Shown: in pieces, positions 48,181-58,055 of the stretch
Numbering within the stretch: the first letter of the stretch is position 1
How the letters are laid out: the number at the start of each line of letters is the position of its first letter
Assembly (NCBI GenBank): GCA_039621445.1
Contig: CP154954.1
Location: 17,390,589-17,454,588, forward strand
Reading direction: 5' to 3'
Length of the DNA: 64,000 nucleotides
DNA from: Euglena gracilis
Taxonomy: Eukaryota > Euglenida > Euglenophyceae > Euglenales
Translations under genes and position numbers: made by a program
The notes under the pieces: generated by a model
Told to the model about the DNA's origin: nothing
The model's input: the letters and a program-made list of their open reading frames with translations, nothing else
The model's database searches: none

Positions 48181-48330
48181 ATGGCTGATGGCACTGCCAA
48201 TCCACCGAAACGGATTTGTTTTGCCAAGGGCCACCAAGGAAAGAGGAATATGGATCTAGCACGTTACTTTGAGGCATATGGTGCTCCGTTGCGGGTGAGG
48301 TGCAAATTATGTTATCAAGCATGGTTTAAT
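48181..48330 (+). pseudogene. BED-finger-like N-terminal fragment of a possible hAT transposase
   Basis: From ATG 48,181 the frame encodes PPKRICFAKGHQGKRNMDLA, RYFEAYGAPLRVRCKLCYQ, AWFNEGL. The aromatic residue before R-V-R-C-K-L-C (C-x2-C) resembles the first half of a BED zinc finger, common at the start of hAT transposases; the His pair that should follow is not found before the frame becomes Lys-rich and ends at 48,402. A hAT-like C-terminal piece lies at 51.2-51.8 kb on the same strand. Confidence 0.3.
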
Positions 48331-48785
48331 GAAGGGCTAAAAGTCTTGGAGGAAGTCCTCAAAATCCTCCGAAAAATGGCCAAAACTCGTCAAAATTTGT
48401 AAAATCTGTCAAATTCTGGTGAAATTGTAACAACGTTGCGGAAAAAACACCTGGGTGTCCTCATGGTGAGTCCGGAGGATGTCGAAAGAGGCCTACATTT
48501 GTGGACCTTAGTGTGCCAACGTCCTCGGAGGAAGAATGCTCCGAGGCTCGTTCCTTTTGGAACCTGCATTGACCGTCCGCTGACCCACTGAGCGATTCAT
48601 ATGTGATAACAAGGAAGTCGTTGCAAAGTTTACACTGCTTTCATCCTCCCTTGCATTTTACAATGAGGTTGGATTTTAGTGCTTCCATTTAGGTTTGCCA
48701 GGTTTGTCATTTGGGGCACTCAAATGGTTCATTCAAGGGCAACACACATGGAGAACACATCAAATACTCATCTTCCGGTGGGGCA
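48331..48785. other. AT-rich non-coding sequence
   Basis: No coding bias; no repeat termini recognised. Confidence 0.35.
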
Positions 48786-48869
48786 GGATTTGGATTGAAG
48801 TTGGAAGAAGTTAGATTGAGGTTGAAGTGAGGTTGAAGTTTGAGAACTTCTCTCCACTTCAATCCAGCC
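48786..48869. repeat. GGATTGAAGT inverted repeat, copy 2
   Basis: About 84 bp, GGATTTGGATTGAAGTTGG to ACTTCAATCCAGCC, with the same GAGGTTGAAGTGAGGTTGAAG interior as 48,041-48,130. Confidence 0.6.
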
Positions 48870-49184
48870 CTGTTTCTGACCACACCCAAGCAGTGGTGTA
48901 GAAACATTTTTTGCTCGGGATGGGGGGGGGCCGAGATCCTAGGCCAGAAGCGAAGTCAGCGCCGGCCATAAACAGAAAAATTCCAAAAATAGCACTTTTT
49001 CAAAAATTTTCGGCGCCAATGGCGCCGAGTAGTATGTCCCACTCCCCCCTGTCACCAATGTTGTTTGGAGGCTAGGCACATTGGAGGGGGGGCTGAGGGG
49101 GGGGCAAGCGGCCGCACGGGGGGGAGGGGGGGGGGGAGGGGGGAGGTTAGGCAGGGGGGGGGGGGGGGCTGTGGACCCCCCCCG
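48870..49184. other. G-run-rich non-coding stretch with a hairpin
   Basis: Contains TTTTCGGCGCCAATGGCGCCGAG (hairpin about 49,009-49,029) and many G-runs. No gene. Confidence 0.5.
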
Positions 49185-49545
49185 GTGAAGTTCACCGGGG
49201 GGGGGGGGGGGACTTTCGGCGGTGAAGTTCACCGGTGAAGTTCACCGTTTTGATGGTTGGGGGTGAAATTTTCATGGGTAAAATTTTGCTCCTTTCCTCT
49301 CAAAATGGTCATTTTGAGGTTGATGCTTCATGGAATTTTATCAAAATTTCCGAAAACTTGCCATTTTTGGCCAAAAAAGTACTCTCTTGGTGAACTTCAC
49401 CAGTGAAGTTCACCGATGGGTTAGGCAGAGGGGGGGGGGAGGGGGCCCGGGACACCCCGGTGAACTTTCAAACGGTGAACTTCACCATAGGGGGGGGAGG
49501 GGGGTCAAAATGACCAAAGTCTACTGCCTGATCTCCGGGGGTCCG
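49185..49545. repeat. GGTGAAGTTCACC-family repeat, copy 1
   Basis: Multiple palindromic GGTGAACTTCACC or GGTGAAGTTCACC words (49,186, 49,219, 49,232, 49,388, 49,400, 49,473), with GCAGAGGGGGGG, CAAACGGTGAA, and AAAATGACCAAAGTCT. Homologous in order to 54,610-54,955. Confidence 0.6.
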
Positions 49546-49687
49546 AGGGCGGCCGCGCGGGCGGCGCACGACCCATTTTCGGGTCCAAAAAGTGGTCATT
49601 TTTAGCCATTTTTGGGCAATTTTTGCATTTTTTGGCTTAGCTAGGCACAGGGGGGGGAGGGGGGGGTCGAGGGGGATGCGATGAGCA

Positions 49688-49747
<60 letters not shown>

Positions 49748-49760
49748 GCGGGGCGGGGGG

Positions 49761-49803
<43 letters not shown>

Positions 49804-49958
49804 CCCGGACCCCCCCGAGCGGCGCGCCTAGCCTTCTTTGTATGTGCTGTTTTCTTTTTACCGCCCGAAGGGCGGCGAGACGGCAGCACTTTTTTTGAAA
49901 GAAAGCATTGAACGTAACAAAAAAAATGTGGCAATTTTTTGACATCATGCCAATTTGA
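49546..49958. repeat. Non-coding stretch dominated by a poly-G tract
   Basis: 49,688-49,801 is an almost pure G-run with a few A or C interruptions. A CCGCCCGAAGGGCGGCGAGACGG word follows and recurs at 50,112 and 50,351. Proline/glycine frames here are artefacts. Confidence 0.7.
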
Positions 49959-50382
49959 CATTTTGACACCATCACAATTTGAAAGCTTTCAAGCTGCCAA
50001 CGGGCAGCCTGACGGTGTTGCCTTTTGTGTTTTAAGATTTCAAACGAGTGCAAAATGCGAAAAAGAGCCCTCGGGGCTATTTTGTATGGAACAAAAAATA
50101 TATTGCCGTCCGAAGGGCGGCTGGACGGTAGTGCAATTTTCCAAGAACATTCCCCAAAAAGAGCCAAATTTGTCAACAGAAATGGTTTGCTCCTTTTAAA
50201 CATTAGAAGCCAAGTCAAGATACATGTGTTTCCTTTTTCCATTTAGAGGGCGGCGAGATGGGAGTGGATATATTCACAAACAACAACTTCAGATTGGAAA
50301 AAGGAAGACTTTTTTCCCCTCCGACCATGAGTTTTGGGCTTGTTTGGCCGCCCAAAGGGCGGCAAGACGGCAGCGATGTCCA

Positions 50383-51015
50383 AGGGAGTGCTACCCCCGT
50401 GACCCCCCCCCCCCCGTGACCCCCCCCCCGTGACCCGCCCGTGACCCGAGAATTGAGCCTTCGATTTTCATACAATGCATCAACCTTCATCACTTCAGCC
50501 TTTCTTTTCATTCATCATTTCAGCCTGCTTTTTGATGTCCAGGTGGCGTTTTTGGTTGCTTTTCATCAATTTTCTGGTTCAAACCACTGAAAGTTTGCCT
50601 TGAGATGGTCTAAAAATGGAAAGAAATGCCAAGATTTGAGGGGAAATTTTTTTCGACCCAAACACTGGCGCTTCTTTGCCATATGAATTTGACCCAAAAC
50701 ATTGGCAAAAGGGGAGATTGCGCAAGTAGGAAAGAATTTCATGGCAAAAAGGGAAAAAGGGGGGAGGGGAAACATGAAATTTCTGTGGAAGACCCCCCCA
50801 AAACAGAAAATAATTGTGTCGGCCGGGCCGAGGGACAATATGGGGGGGGACAATATGGGGGGGGGGGTAGGATGCGTGCCGCCCTTCTCATGATGGGATG
50901 CAACAACATGGATGCTACCTCCTGACCACCTCCAAAGTGGCATACTTCCCCCGTGCCCCCCCCCCCGTGACCCCCCCCCCCCGTGACCCCCCCCGTGACC
51001 CGCACCACCCCCCAG
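50383..51015. mobile_element. C-run satellite element (CGTGAC type), ends degraded
   Basis: C-runs spaced by GTGAC (CGTGACCCC units) occur at 50,395-50,450 and again, same orientation, at 50,950-51,003. The possible outer ends GGGAGTGCT (50,384) and CACCACCCCCC (51,003) resemble the GGGGGTGTT/AACACCCCC ends at 45.6 and 45.9 kb. No target duplication could be shown. The core holds AT-rich sequence and shadow frames. Confidence 0.5.
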
Positions 51016-51224
51016 CAACAAAATCACCCAAAAGTTCAATGAAAAGTTGTGTTCTTAATCTGAAAGATTTTTTTCACAAAGTAAAAAAAAAATTTGGAAG
51101 GTAACTTTTTAGGGTTCCGAAAAATTTTTGAGGCAAAAAATCTTTAGGGGGGGGCAAAAAAATCTCGGGGGGGCGCCCCCCCTGCCCCCCAAGTTTCTAC
51201 TTCTACACCAATGCCCCCAAGCGC

Positions 51225-51809
51225 TTGCAAAGACCCTCAATATTCTTCAAAGTTCTTCGTTCAAGCTGGAACTGGACCGGAAGTTCGAGCTTGCTCCATC
51301 AGGACAGACCCCGTTTGTTTTTGATGGTGATGGATGTCCGGGTGCATTTTTTCCAACTTGCAAAGGAGAATGCCTCTCTTTCCCCACGGGTAGAAGAAAT
51401 TCTGTCGAAGTTTTTAGACGCCAAGAAATTGCGCGACATTTTTCGTTTGTCTGCCAAGAGAGCTTACAAACATTTTGACACAGTAATGTCAAAGGACCAA
51501 TCGGCAAAGGAGGTTCGTATTTTGTGCCCGGGTAATTTAACCGACTTTGAGCATGACATCTCTCAGTATGAAATGTTGCGTCTTCCGCTGGATGATGAAC
51601 AAATTCAGGATGAATGGCGTAAGTATTGCTGCATTGAGAAATCGCATATTGCTACACCTGATTGTGTTGCAACTTTTTGGGTGAACCGACCAGGTAAATT
51701 GGCAGAATATGCAGCTTTTCTGGTTTCTTTGCCAGTGACGTCGGCCGACCTACTTGCAGAACCATTTTGTTCCTTTGTCAAGAACATCCAGAAATGGAGC
51801 ATGGCATAG
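51225..51809 (+). pseudogene. hAT-like transposase C-terminal fragment, copy 1
   Basis: Frame of 194 codons. The last 60 residues, VATFWVNRPGKLAEYAAFLV then SLPVTSADLLAEPFCSFVKN, resemble the hAT dimerisation region, where a Trp, a LxLPVTSA-type strand and an acidic residue before FS are usual; the ER-FS part is altered. Upstream text (ILSKFLDAKKLRDIFRLSAK, LRLPLDDEQIQDEWRKYC) is consistent with the preceding helical part. The DDE catalytic core is not visible, so this is a remnant. It is repeated at 62,631-63,215. Confidence 0.4.
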
Positions 51810-52123
51810 CAAAACAGGTGAATCCAGACGTCCGCCGCGGTCAGACAAAACGGCATTCAATGTCACCATTGAACAGCATCATAGTGGACAGGCGACTAAT
51901 ATTGTCTGGCAAAGAATTCCGGAGTTTTGTATCAATGCACCCCAACAAACTGAAAGAACGCTCAACGTAATCTCCAAGTATGTGCAATTTTGTGCAATTT
52001 TGTGCAATTTTTTTTGCACAGCAATTTTGACCCCCCTATGTGCAATCCCCCCTGTTCTGTGTCCCCGCTGTGGTGTGAGGGTTGGTTTCCCAACCACCTC
52101 AGATGTTGCCCGCTCCGTTTCGT

Positions 52124-52208
52124 GTACCACCCCCCCTTTATTTGACCCCCCCCTTATTTGAGCATTTGGGGGGTCCTTTGGCGTGTGCTCAAATAAAGGG
52201 GGGGGAGT
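52124..52208. mobile_element. TTTATTTGA foldback element, copy 3, internally deleted
   Basis: CCTTTATTTGACC then TTATTTGAGCATTTGG, and TCAAATAAAGGGGG at the right end. Compared with 63,538-63,726, the block between two TTATTTGACCCCCC direct repeats is missing, as expected from recombination or slippage between them. Confidence 0.7.
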
Positions 52209-52342
52209 ATCTCATGCAACGACACTTATCATTTTGTGTGCGCCGACCTCCGCCGTGCTCCCAAACGTCCCTGGAGATGCCCGGGATGTTTGTGATGCGG
52301 TGTGTCCGTAGTATGTCCCACGAGGTGTTTGCTATATCGAGA

Positions 52343-52437
52343 ACTGTGTCCCAGACGCCGGTTCGGGCGGGAAACCTGTGCCTGGGACGCCGGTTCGGGC
52401 GGTAGCCGCCCGAACCGGCGTCTGGGACACAGTTTTT
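52343..52437. repeat. Near-perfect palindrome of GACGCCGGTTCGGGC words
   Basis: AACTGTGTCCCAGACGCCGG on the left is matched by CCGGCGTCTGGGACACAGTT on the right, with a further CGGTTCGGGCGG/CCGCCCGAACCG pair inside. The equivalent palindrome is at 56,243-56,361. Confidence 0.7.
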
Positions 52438-53251
52438 GAAACCGTGGCTAGGGGGCTCCGGTTTCATGCCCGAACCGGCGGCTAGGGAATCACGGCCAAT
52501 TTCGCCCAAAATACCCATGTTTGGGGCAGTTTGGGCAATTTTGGCCCAAATGGGCGGCCGGTCAAAAATGGCAGATTTCATACTTATGAAGGCATGTTAC
52601 CCATTAAGCGAAAGCTCTTTTAAAGGGCTTTCGACAGATGGCCACAGGATTCGGCCATAATGCACGCAGCGCTTATTTTCAGCGATCGTGTATTCCAAAA
52701 TTTGACATCCTAATTTGTCAAATCCCACTGCTCAGGTTGCGTATTGCATATCAAACGAAAGCTCTCGCCAACACCTTTCGCTTGGTACCCACAGAACTCA
52801 GCCAGATTGTAAAGCGCCCTCAAAATCAGCGATCGCATTTTTCCGCATTTTTCGGATCCCATTTGCATATCTGAAATTCCACTTTTCAGCTGCCATGTTG
52901 CCCATCGATCGAAAGCTCTTCTCAAGGGCTTTCAGCAGATGGCCTTAGATTTCTGCCATGCTGCGTGGTACTCTATTTCAGAAATTCTCCAAAATTGGCC
53001 AAAGGAAAATTGTTGCTCAAAAAACCCCAATTTTTGGCCCAAGACCACCCAAAAACTGCTATAATATGAATGCCACCTGTCTACAAACCCTTTTGGACAC
53101 TTTTTGGCACTTTTTATTTTGGGTCCCCCAGACGCCGTTTTCACGCCCGAACCGGCGTCTGGGACGCCGGTTCGGCGCAGAAATTTCGCACCCGAACCGG
53201 CGTCCCAGACGCCGGTTCGGGCATGAAACCGGAGCCCCCAGACACGGTTTC
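52438..53251. mobile_element. GAAACCGTG-family element, copy 1
   Basis: About 814 bp with long inverted ends: GAAACCGTGGCTAGGGGGCT with GGTTTCATGCCCGAACCGG on the left, and CCGGTTCGGGCATGAAACC with ACACGGTTTC on the right. The interior aligns with 56,365-57,145, sharing AAGCTCTTCTCAAGGG and TTTCAGCAGATGGCCTTAGA. No coding capacity was found. Confidence 0.7.
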
Positions 53252-53494
53252 AATCCGTTTGCATACGTCCTCCCCCATTCATCTCCCATTGTCGTTGGCG
53301 ACTCTTGGAGACACTCAACAATCATCTGGTGTGACTGCTCTTGTGATCTTTTTGTCCGTTTTACTCTGGGTAGTGAACACAGTTTTTTGGCAGATAAACG
53401 TGTTCAGTCCACGGGTACAATGTCAATAAACGTGTTCGGAGCACGATTTTTTGTGCAGGAAAACGTGTTCAGTCCACGTGTACAGTGTCAATAC
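53252..53494. other. Non-coding stretch with CGTGTTCAGTCCACG words
   Basis: CGTGTTCAGTCCACG occurs at 53,399, 53,464 and 53,667, with a CGTGTTCGGAGCACG variant near 53,431, on both sides of the foldback below. No gene. Confidence 0.5.
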
Positions 53495-53665
53495 CATGCC
53501 CCCCCATATGAGACCTCCCATGTAAGACCCGCCCCCTGGCCGGCCGAAGGCCGGCCCTTTGGCTGGGACCGACCCCCCCCCCATATAAGACCGCCCCCCC
53601 ATATAAGACCCCCCCTAGGATTTTGGCTCCCGAGGGGGGTCTTATGGGGGGGGGGGGCATGGTAA
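53495..53665. mobile_element. ATATAAGAC C-run foldback element
   Basis: Ends ACCATGCCCCCC (about 53,495) and GGGGGGGCATGGT (to about 53,663). The interior repeats CCCCATATAAGACC three times (one as CCATATGAGACC), has GGCCGGCCGAAGGCCGGCC as a hairpin, and GGGGGGTCTTATGG. Same architecture as the other C-run foldbacks with a different word. Confidence 0.65.
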
Positions 53666-53747
53666 ACGTGTTCAGTCCACGTTTATCGTCGCTGTACACG
53701 TGCACTGAACATGGTTTTTCACGACGCTGTACATCGTGGACCGTGTT

Positions 53748-54224
53748 GGGCCCAGAAAATAGGTTTAATGGTTGCCAAATCACCCCTCAATTGAAAGTTC
53801 CTCGCATCAGACGACCAGCGATGACAAATGTATCTGGCCAAACTGTACAGAATGCTCATTCTGAACTTCCAGAAAATGAAATGGGGTATCCTAAGTTCAG
53901 CCAGTTGTGATCATCTGACCGCAAAATTTAACCCTTGTCTGGTCCAAAACGCTTCCTGAACCCCATAACCAAAAATGTCGAAAAAAAAAGTGGAAATCCA
54001 AAATGTCCAAAAAAATTCACCAAAAATTCTGAATCTGACCAGCAACATATTTCAATGGAATGGAAAGCGACTGCCCTAAACGGGCGCCTGAATGGAAATT
54101 GAACTGACTGACCTAAACAGGCGCCTGAATGGAAATCGACTGACCTAAATAAATTCAGCCTGAATTCCGTTTAAGTCAGTAGAAATTCAAGACAGGTGTC
54201 GGGCCCAGAAAATAGGTTTTAATG
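53748..54224. repeat. Direct repeat pair around GGGCCCAGAAAATAGG, and short tandem repeats
   Basis: A word of about 23-24 bases starting GGGCCCAGAAAATAGG occurs at 53,748 and 54,201. Between them, GCGCCTGAATGGAAAT and GACTGACCTAAA recur (54,080-54,170). No gene seen. Confidence 0.5.
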
Positions 54225-54609
54225 AAATTCCCCCTTTGTTTTTTTGATGTTTTTCAAACTGTTTTTTTTCCCCTTCAAAAAGCACGTTGTTTTTTTGAAA
54301 ACAAAAAAATGCTCACTGTGGCTACTATGGCTGACTCTGTCCCCCTGGACGATGGCCTTGTTCGTACCCCCCCCCCCTTTTCATTGCCCCCCCCCCTTAA
54401 TTAAGCATTTGGGTTTGGGAAGGAAAATGTTGCACATTTTTGGATCCCCCGCAATTGATATCACCCACATGTCTGCACAGATGTTTTTCTTCAAAAAATG
54501 TCTTCCGCTCCGCAGATGACCCACACAATCCAGGTTGCTAATCCTTTTTTGAATTTGAACGTTGAACTCAGGTGGGAACCAAGGGAGGTCAGGTGGGGGG
54601 TCCAGACCT
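54225..54609. other. AT-rich stretch, no gene seen
   Basis: Contains one half of a C-run foldback (CCCTTAATTAAGCATTTGGG at about 54,394), without its partner. Confidence 0.4.
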
Positions 54610-54955
54610 GCCCTGGTGAAGTTCATCAATGAAAGTTCACTGGGGATTGGGGGGGCACCCTTGGTTGGTGAACTTCACCGGTTCACCATTTTGACTGTCC
54701 GGAGATATTTTTTGATGCCTGAGAATTTTTGCTGTTTTCCCGACATAAATTACCTTTTCTCAAAATTTCTGAAGAGTTGCAAAAATGACATTTTCCCCCA
54801 TTTTGGTCAAATTGCTTTGGTGGTGAACTTCACGGGTGAAGTTTGCCATTACATTGGGCAGAGGGGGGGGAGGGGGTCTAGTGAAGTTTCAAACGGTGAA
54901 GTCCACCATGAGGTTGGGGAGGGTCCAAAATGACCAAAGTCTGATCTCCAATGAA
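54610..54955. repeat. GGTGAAGTTCACC-family repeat, copy 2
   Basis: Same order of words as 49,185-49,545: GGTGAAGTTCATC, GGTGAACTTCACC, GCAGAGGGGGGG, CAAACGGTGAAG, AAAATGACCAAAGTCT. Diverged and shorter. Confidence 0.6.
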
Positions 54956-56067
54956 TGCTGCTGGGGGGGACATGGGGGTCCATTTTTTGCCACAAAGGAA
55001 GTGGAAGGAGGGGTACACCCCAGAGATGGTGTGCATTCGCAATTTCATACCCAACCCAAAATTGTCTACCTCATGTCAAAATTGTTGCTTGTGACACAAA
55101 AAATGCCAAAAACAGGGGGAATTTTTTTTGCATTTTTGTGCATTTTTTTTTAATTTTTTTCCGGTGCATTTTTGCTTTTTGGCACATTTTTTTTGTGAGG
55201 TTCACAGTTTTTCGCATTTTTCAACCATTTTTTTGCAATTTTTGAATTTTTGAAACTGAGTTTTTCCTCATGCAATTATTGTGAATTTGGTGCCATTTTT
55301 GCATTGGGGGGGGCAATTATTTGCATTTGTGTGATTTTTGCGCATTTTCTCTCAAAAATTTCAGCATTTTTGTGCATTTTTTCCTTCAAAAAATGCCGCA
55401 TTTTTTGTGTATTTTTTGTGCTTCCCCTTTTCAACAAGAAATATATTTACACCTAGATCGTTTGTTTCGCAATCGTTCTTTTACGCTCAATCATGCCAGT
55501 CTTTTCATCATTGAGCAAAAATGCTGATTTTTTGTAAATTTTCTTGTATTCCGGGACACTCTTGGCAAATGTATTTGAAGGTGGGCAAAAATCCAGACGC
55601 CTTTGGCAGTTTATTTTTATCAAGTATGGGCAAATTTTTTGGGTGTAAGGTGTAATAATTTTTCAAAAGCAATCAAATCCTGGTGTGCTGTTTTTGCTGT
55701 TTTTATTTTTACAATTTTCTGACAGGTGCAATAGATGAAACCGAACATGTTTACTGTAAGTCAGTTTTTTAAATGGTTGGTGCCTTTTTCTGGTGCCTCC
55801 TGATTTGGGAGGTTTTTATGCCTATTTCACCAAAAAGGTGGAGTTTTTCAAAATCGTTTGAAGTCAAAGTTATTTTCCAAAAAAAAAACATGTTTTTGCT
55901 TCCCCCCCCCCATCTGGCAAGTTGGAAATTGGAGGGGGGGACCACCACTTTCTGTCTCGCACAGGGGAGGGTCCAAGAGCCAAAGGTTTCTTTTTACAAA
56001 TTTGGTGTTATTCACCATTCTTAATCCTTTTTATCTCCCGAAATGTATTCAGCTTTTTGAGAGTTTG
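54956..56067. other. T-rich non-coding DNA
   Basis: Long T-runs and GCATTTTT words. Open frames at 55,250-55,527 are low-complexity Phe/Cys text. Nothing supported. Confidence 0.5.
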
Positions 56068-56232
56068 ACAACCTGCTTTTGATGTTGACGAATTTGAGGC
56101 TTTTGTGGATTATGTTGCAACTGATTTCAAGGATCCATCCATGCCTGTTGCATATGCTCAGATCTCTTCTTCAGATCTCTTATTGCAATCTTTTTCATGG
56201 TATCAACGCCAAATGACAAATAACGTTTTCTG
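56068..56232 (+). pseudogene. Orphan coding fragment, unknown
   Basis: Without a start codon, the plus frame encodes FDVDEFEAFVDYVATDFKD, PSMPVAYAQISSSDLLLQSF, and SWYQRQMTNNVF before TGA at 56,230. Composition and codon use are ordinary, unlike the flanks. It may be an internal exon of a lost gene or transposase. Confidence 0.35.
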
Positions 56233-56242
56233 ATACGAAAAC

Positions 56243-56361
56243 TGTGTCCAAAACGCCGGTTCGGGCGTGAAGCCGTGTTCCAGAACGCCGGTTCAGGCGG
56301 CAGCCCGAACCGGCGTTCTGGAACACGGCTTCACGCCCGAACCAGCGTTCTGGACACAGTT
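56243..56361. repeat. Near-perfect palindrome of AACGCCGGTTCGGGC words
   Basis: AACTGTGTCCAAAACGCCGG and CGTGAAGCCGTGTTCCAGAA on the left are mirrored by TTCTGGAACACGGCTTCACG and GCGTTCTGGACACAGTTG on the right. Confidence 0.75.
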
Positions 56362-56364
56362 GTT

Positions 56365-57145
56365 GAAACCGTGGATTAGGGGCTCTGGCTTCACGCCCGA
56401 ACCGTCGTTCAAGGAATCACGGCCAATTTCGCCCTAAATACCCATTTTTCAAACATTTTGGAGCATTTTTGGGCTGGCTGACTGAAGTTTTCACAGGTCT
56501 GGTGCCATGTTACCCATCGATCGAAAGCTCTTCTCAAGGGTTTTTGACATTGATATGCTGTATGGCACCTGAGGTGTGGGATTTCACAAATTAAGATGTC
56601 AAAATTTCGAATACACGATCGCTGAAAACAAGCGCTGTGTGCATCTTGGCCGAATCCTGTGGCCATCTCGAAAGCTCTCCCCAAGACCTTTCTCTTGGTA
56701 CCCTCAGAACTCAGCTACACTACAGAGCACTCTGAAAATCGGCGATCGCATTTTCCGACCCTGTTTTCAAAGTCAAAATTCCTATGTTTCACCAGCTATG
56801 CTGCCCATCTATCGAAAGCTCTTCTCAAGGGCTTTCAGCAGATGGCCTTAGATTCCAGCTGTATTCTATTTCAAAAGAATTCCCCAAATTTGGCGAAATG
56901 GAAATTGTTGCACAAAATACCCCATATCTGGCCAAATACCCCCCCAAAACTGCCCAAATGTGATTGCCACATGTCTACTAACCATTTTGAACACTTTTTG
57001 GCACTTTTTATTTTCGGTCCCCTGGACGCCATCTTCCCGCCCGAACCGGCGTTCTGGACGCCGGTTCGGCGCAAAAAATTCTGCGCCGAACCGGCGTCCA
57101 GAACGCCGGTTCGGGCGTGAAGCCAGAGCCCCAATACACGGTTTC
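56365..57145. mobile_element. GAAACCGTG-family element, copy 2
   Basis: 781 bp. Inverted ends: GAAACCGTGGATTAGGGGCT with GGCTTCACGCCCGAACC on the left, and CCGGTTCGGGCGTGAAGCC with ACACGGTTTC on the right. Homologous to 52,438-53,251. Non-coding. Confidence 0.7.
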
Positions 57146-58009
57146 AAGAGCTCTTTTGTGTTCAGCAGGAAATTATTCAAGATTTCGTCGCAAAGCACCG
57201 AAAGTCAAAAATGACGTTTTAAAGGGCTTTTTTTTGTGTATTTTGGCCTCAAAAATGAAGAAAAAGGTTGAAAAAATTCATAATTTGTGCTTTTGGGTTC
57301 TGCCTGTTCTTGGGTGCAAGCCTGGAATCCGGGTTGGCCCAGGGTTTTTTTTTTTAGTCTTGGACCCCCTCCCCCGGGGGGAGGGGGGGTAGGGTGGTCC
57401 CTCGGACCCCCCTCCCCCCCTGTGGGGGGGGGTAGGGTGGGGGCGAGTGGGTATATCTTTTTTCGGCGCCGAAGGCGCCGAAAATTTTTTAAAAGGTGCT
57501 ATTTTTAGCATTTTGTGCTAATTTCGGGCAAAAGTGGGTGGGTCCCCCCGGGACACCCCCTCCCCCGGGGGGCCCAACCCCAGGGGGGTGGGTGGATGGG
57601 TGGGTGCTGACCCCCCCCGGTCTTAAAAAAACACCTGGGAAGGCCCGCAGGCCCGAAGGACCCAGGAGTCACCCTGACTTCTCAAGCAAAGCCTTCTCCA
57701 GAAAAGAAACAGCCCACCAGGGTATTTCTCAAGGACCCCCATGGGCGCATCAGTCCATTGGCCGGCAGAAAAAGGTGCAGCAAACCCCCCAGGGCGGGTC
57801 CTGCGCCTGATCCCCACACAAATGCACAAATGCCCAAATTTCACTCATTTTTTCATAACACCCCATTTGGAACATTATCAAAGGAGGTGGGAAAATTACA
57901 CCAGCTTTGCAGTTCGTTGATTAGGGATGATTGGAAGGTCAAATTTTGCGCTGGATCAGTTTTAAACGGCAGCCCGAAACTACTGGGCCCCCCCCAGGGG
58001 ACGGGGTAT
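57146..58009. other. Repeat remnants including a C/G-run element at 57,340-57,640
   Basis: 57,340-57,640 starts CCAGGGTTTTTTTTTTTAGT and ends GGTCTTAAAAAAACACCTGG, with a GGCGCCGAAGGCGCC hairpin at about 57,464. Related to 6,851-7,140. The rest, up to the Penelope 3' end at 58,010, shows no gene. Confidence 0.45.
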
Positions 58010-58055
58010 TCTCTCTCTCTCTCTCTCTCTCTCTTCTTGATTGGTATGGACGGGG

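Larger units (their letters stand above)
49959..52479. repeat. Segmental duplication, copy 1
   Basis: Starts CATTTTGACACCATCAC and is nearly identical to 61,381-64,000, where the match reaches the end of the window. Visible differences are C-run length changes near 50,410 and 50,950, scattered substitutions near 50,870-50,940, and a roughly 125-bp internal deletion at about 52,150. It contains a hAT-like transposase end and several repeats. Confidence 0.9.

Noticed and set aside
49637-50242. Minus-strand frame with a long proline run
   Set aside because: The run is the poly-G tract; the remaining text is repeated DNA with no coding bias.
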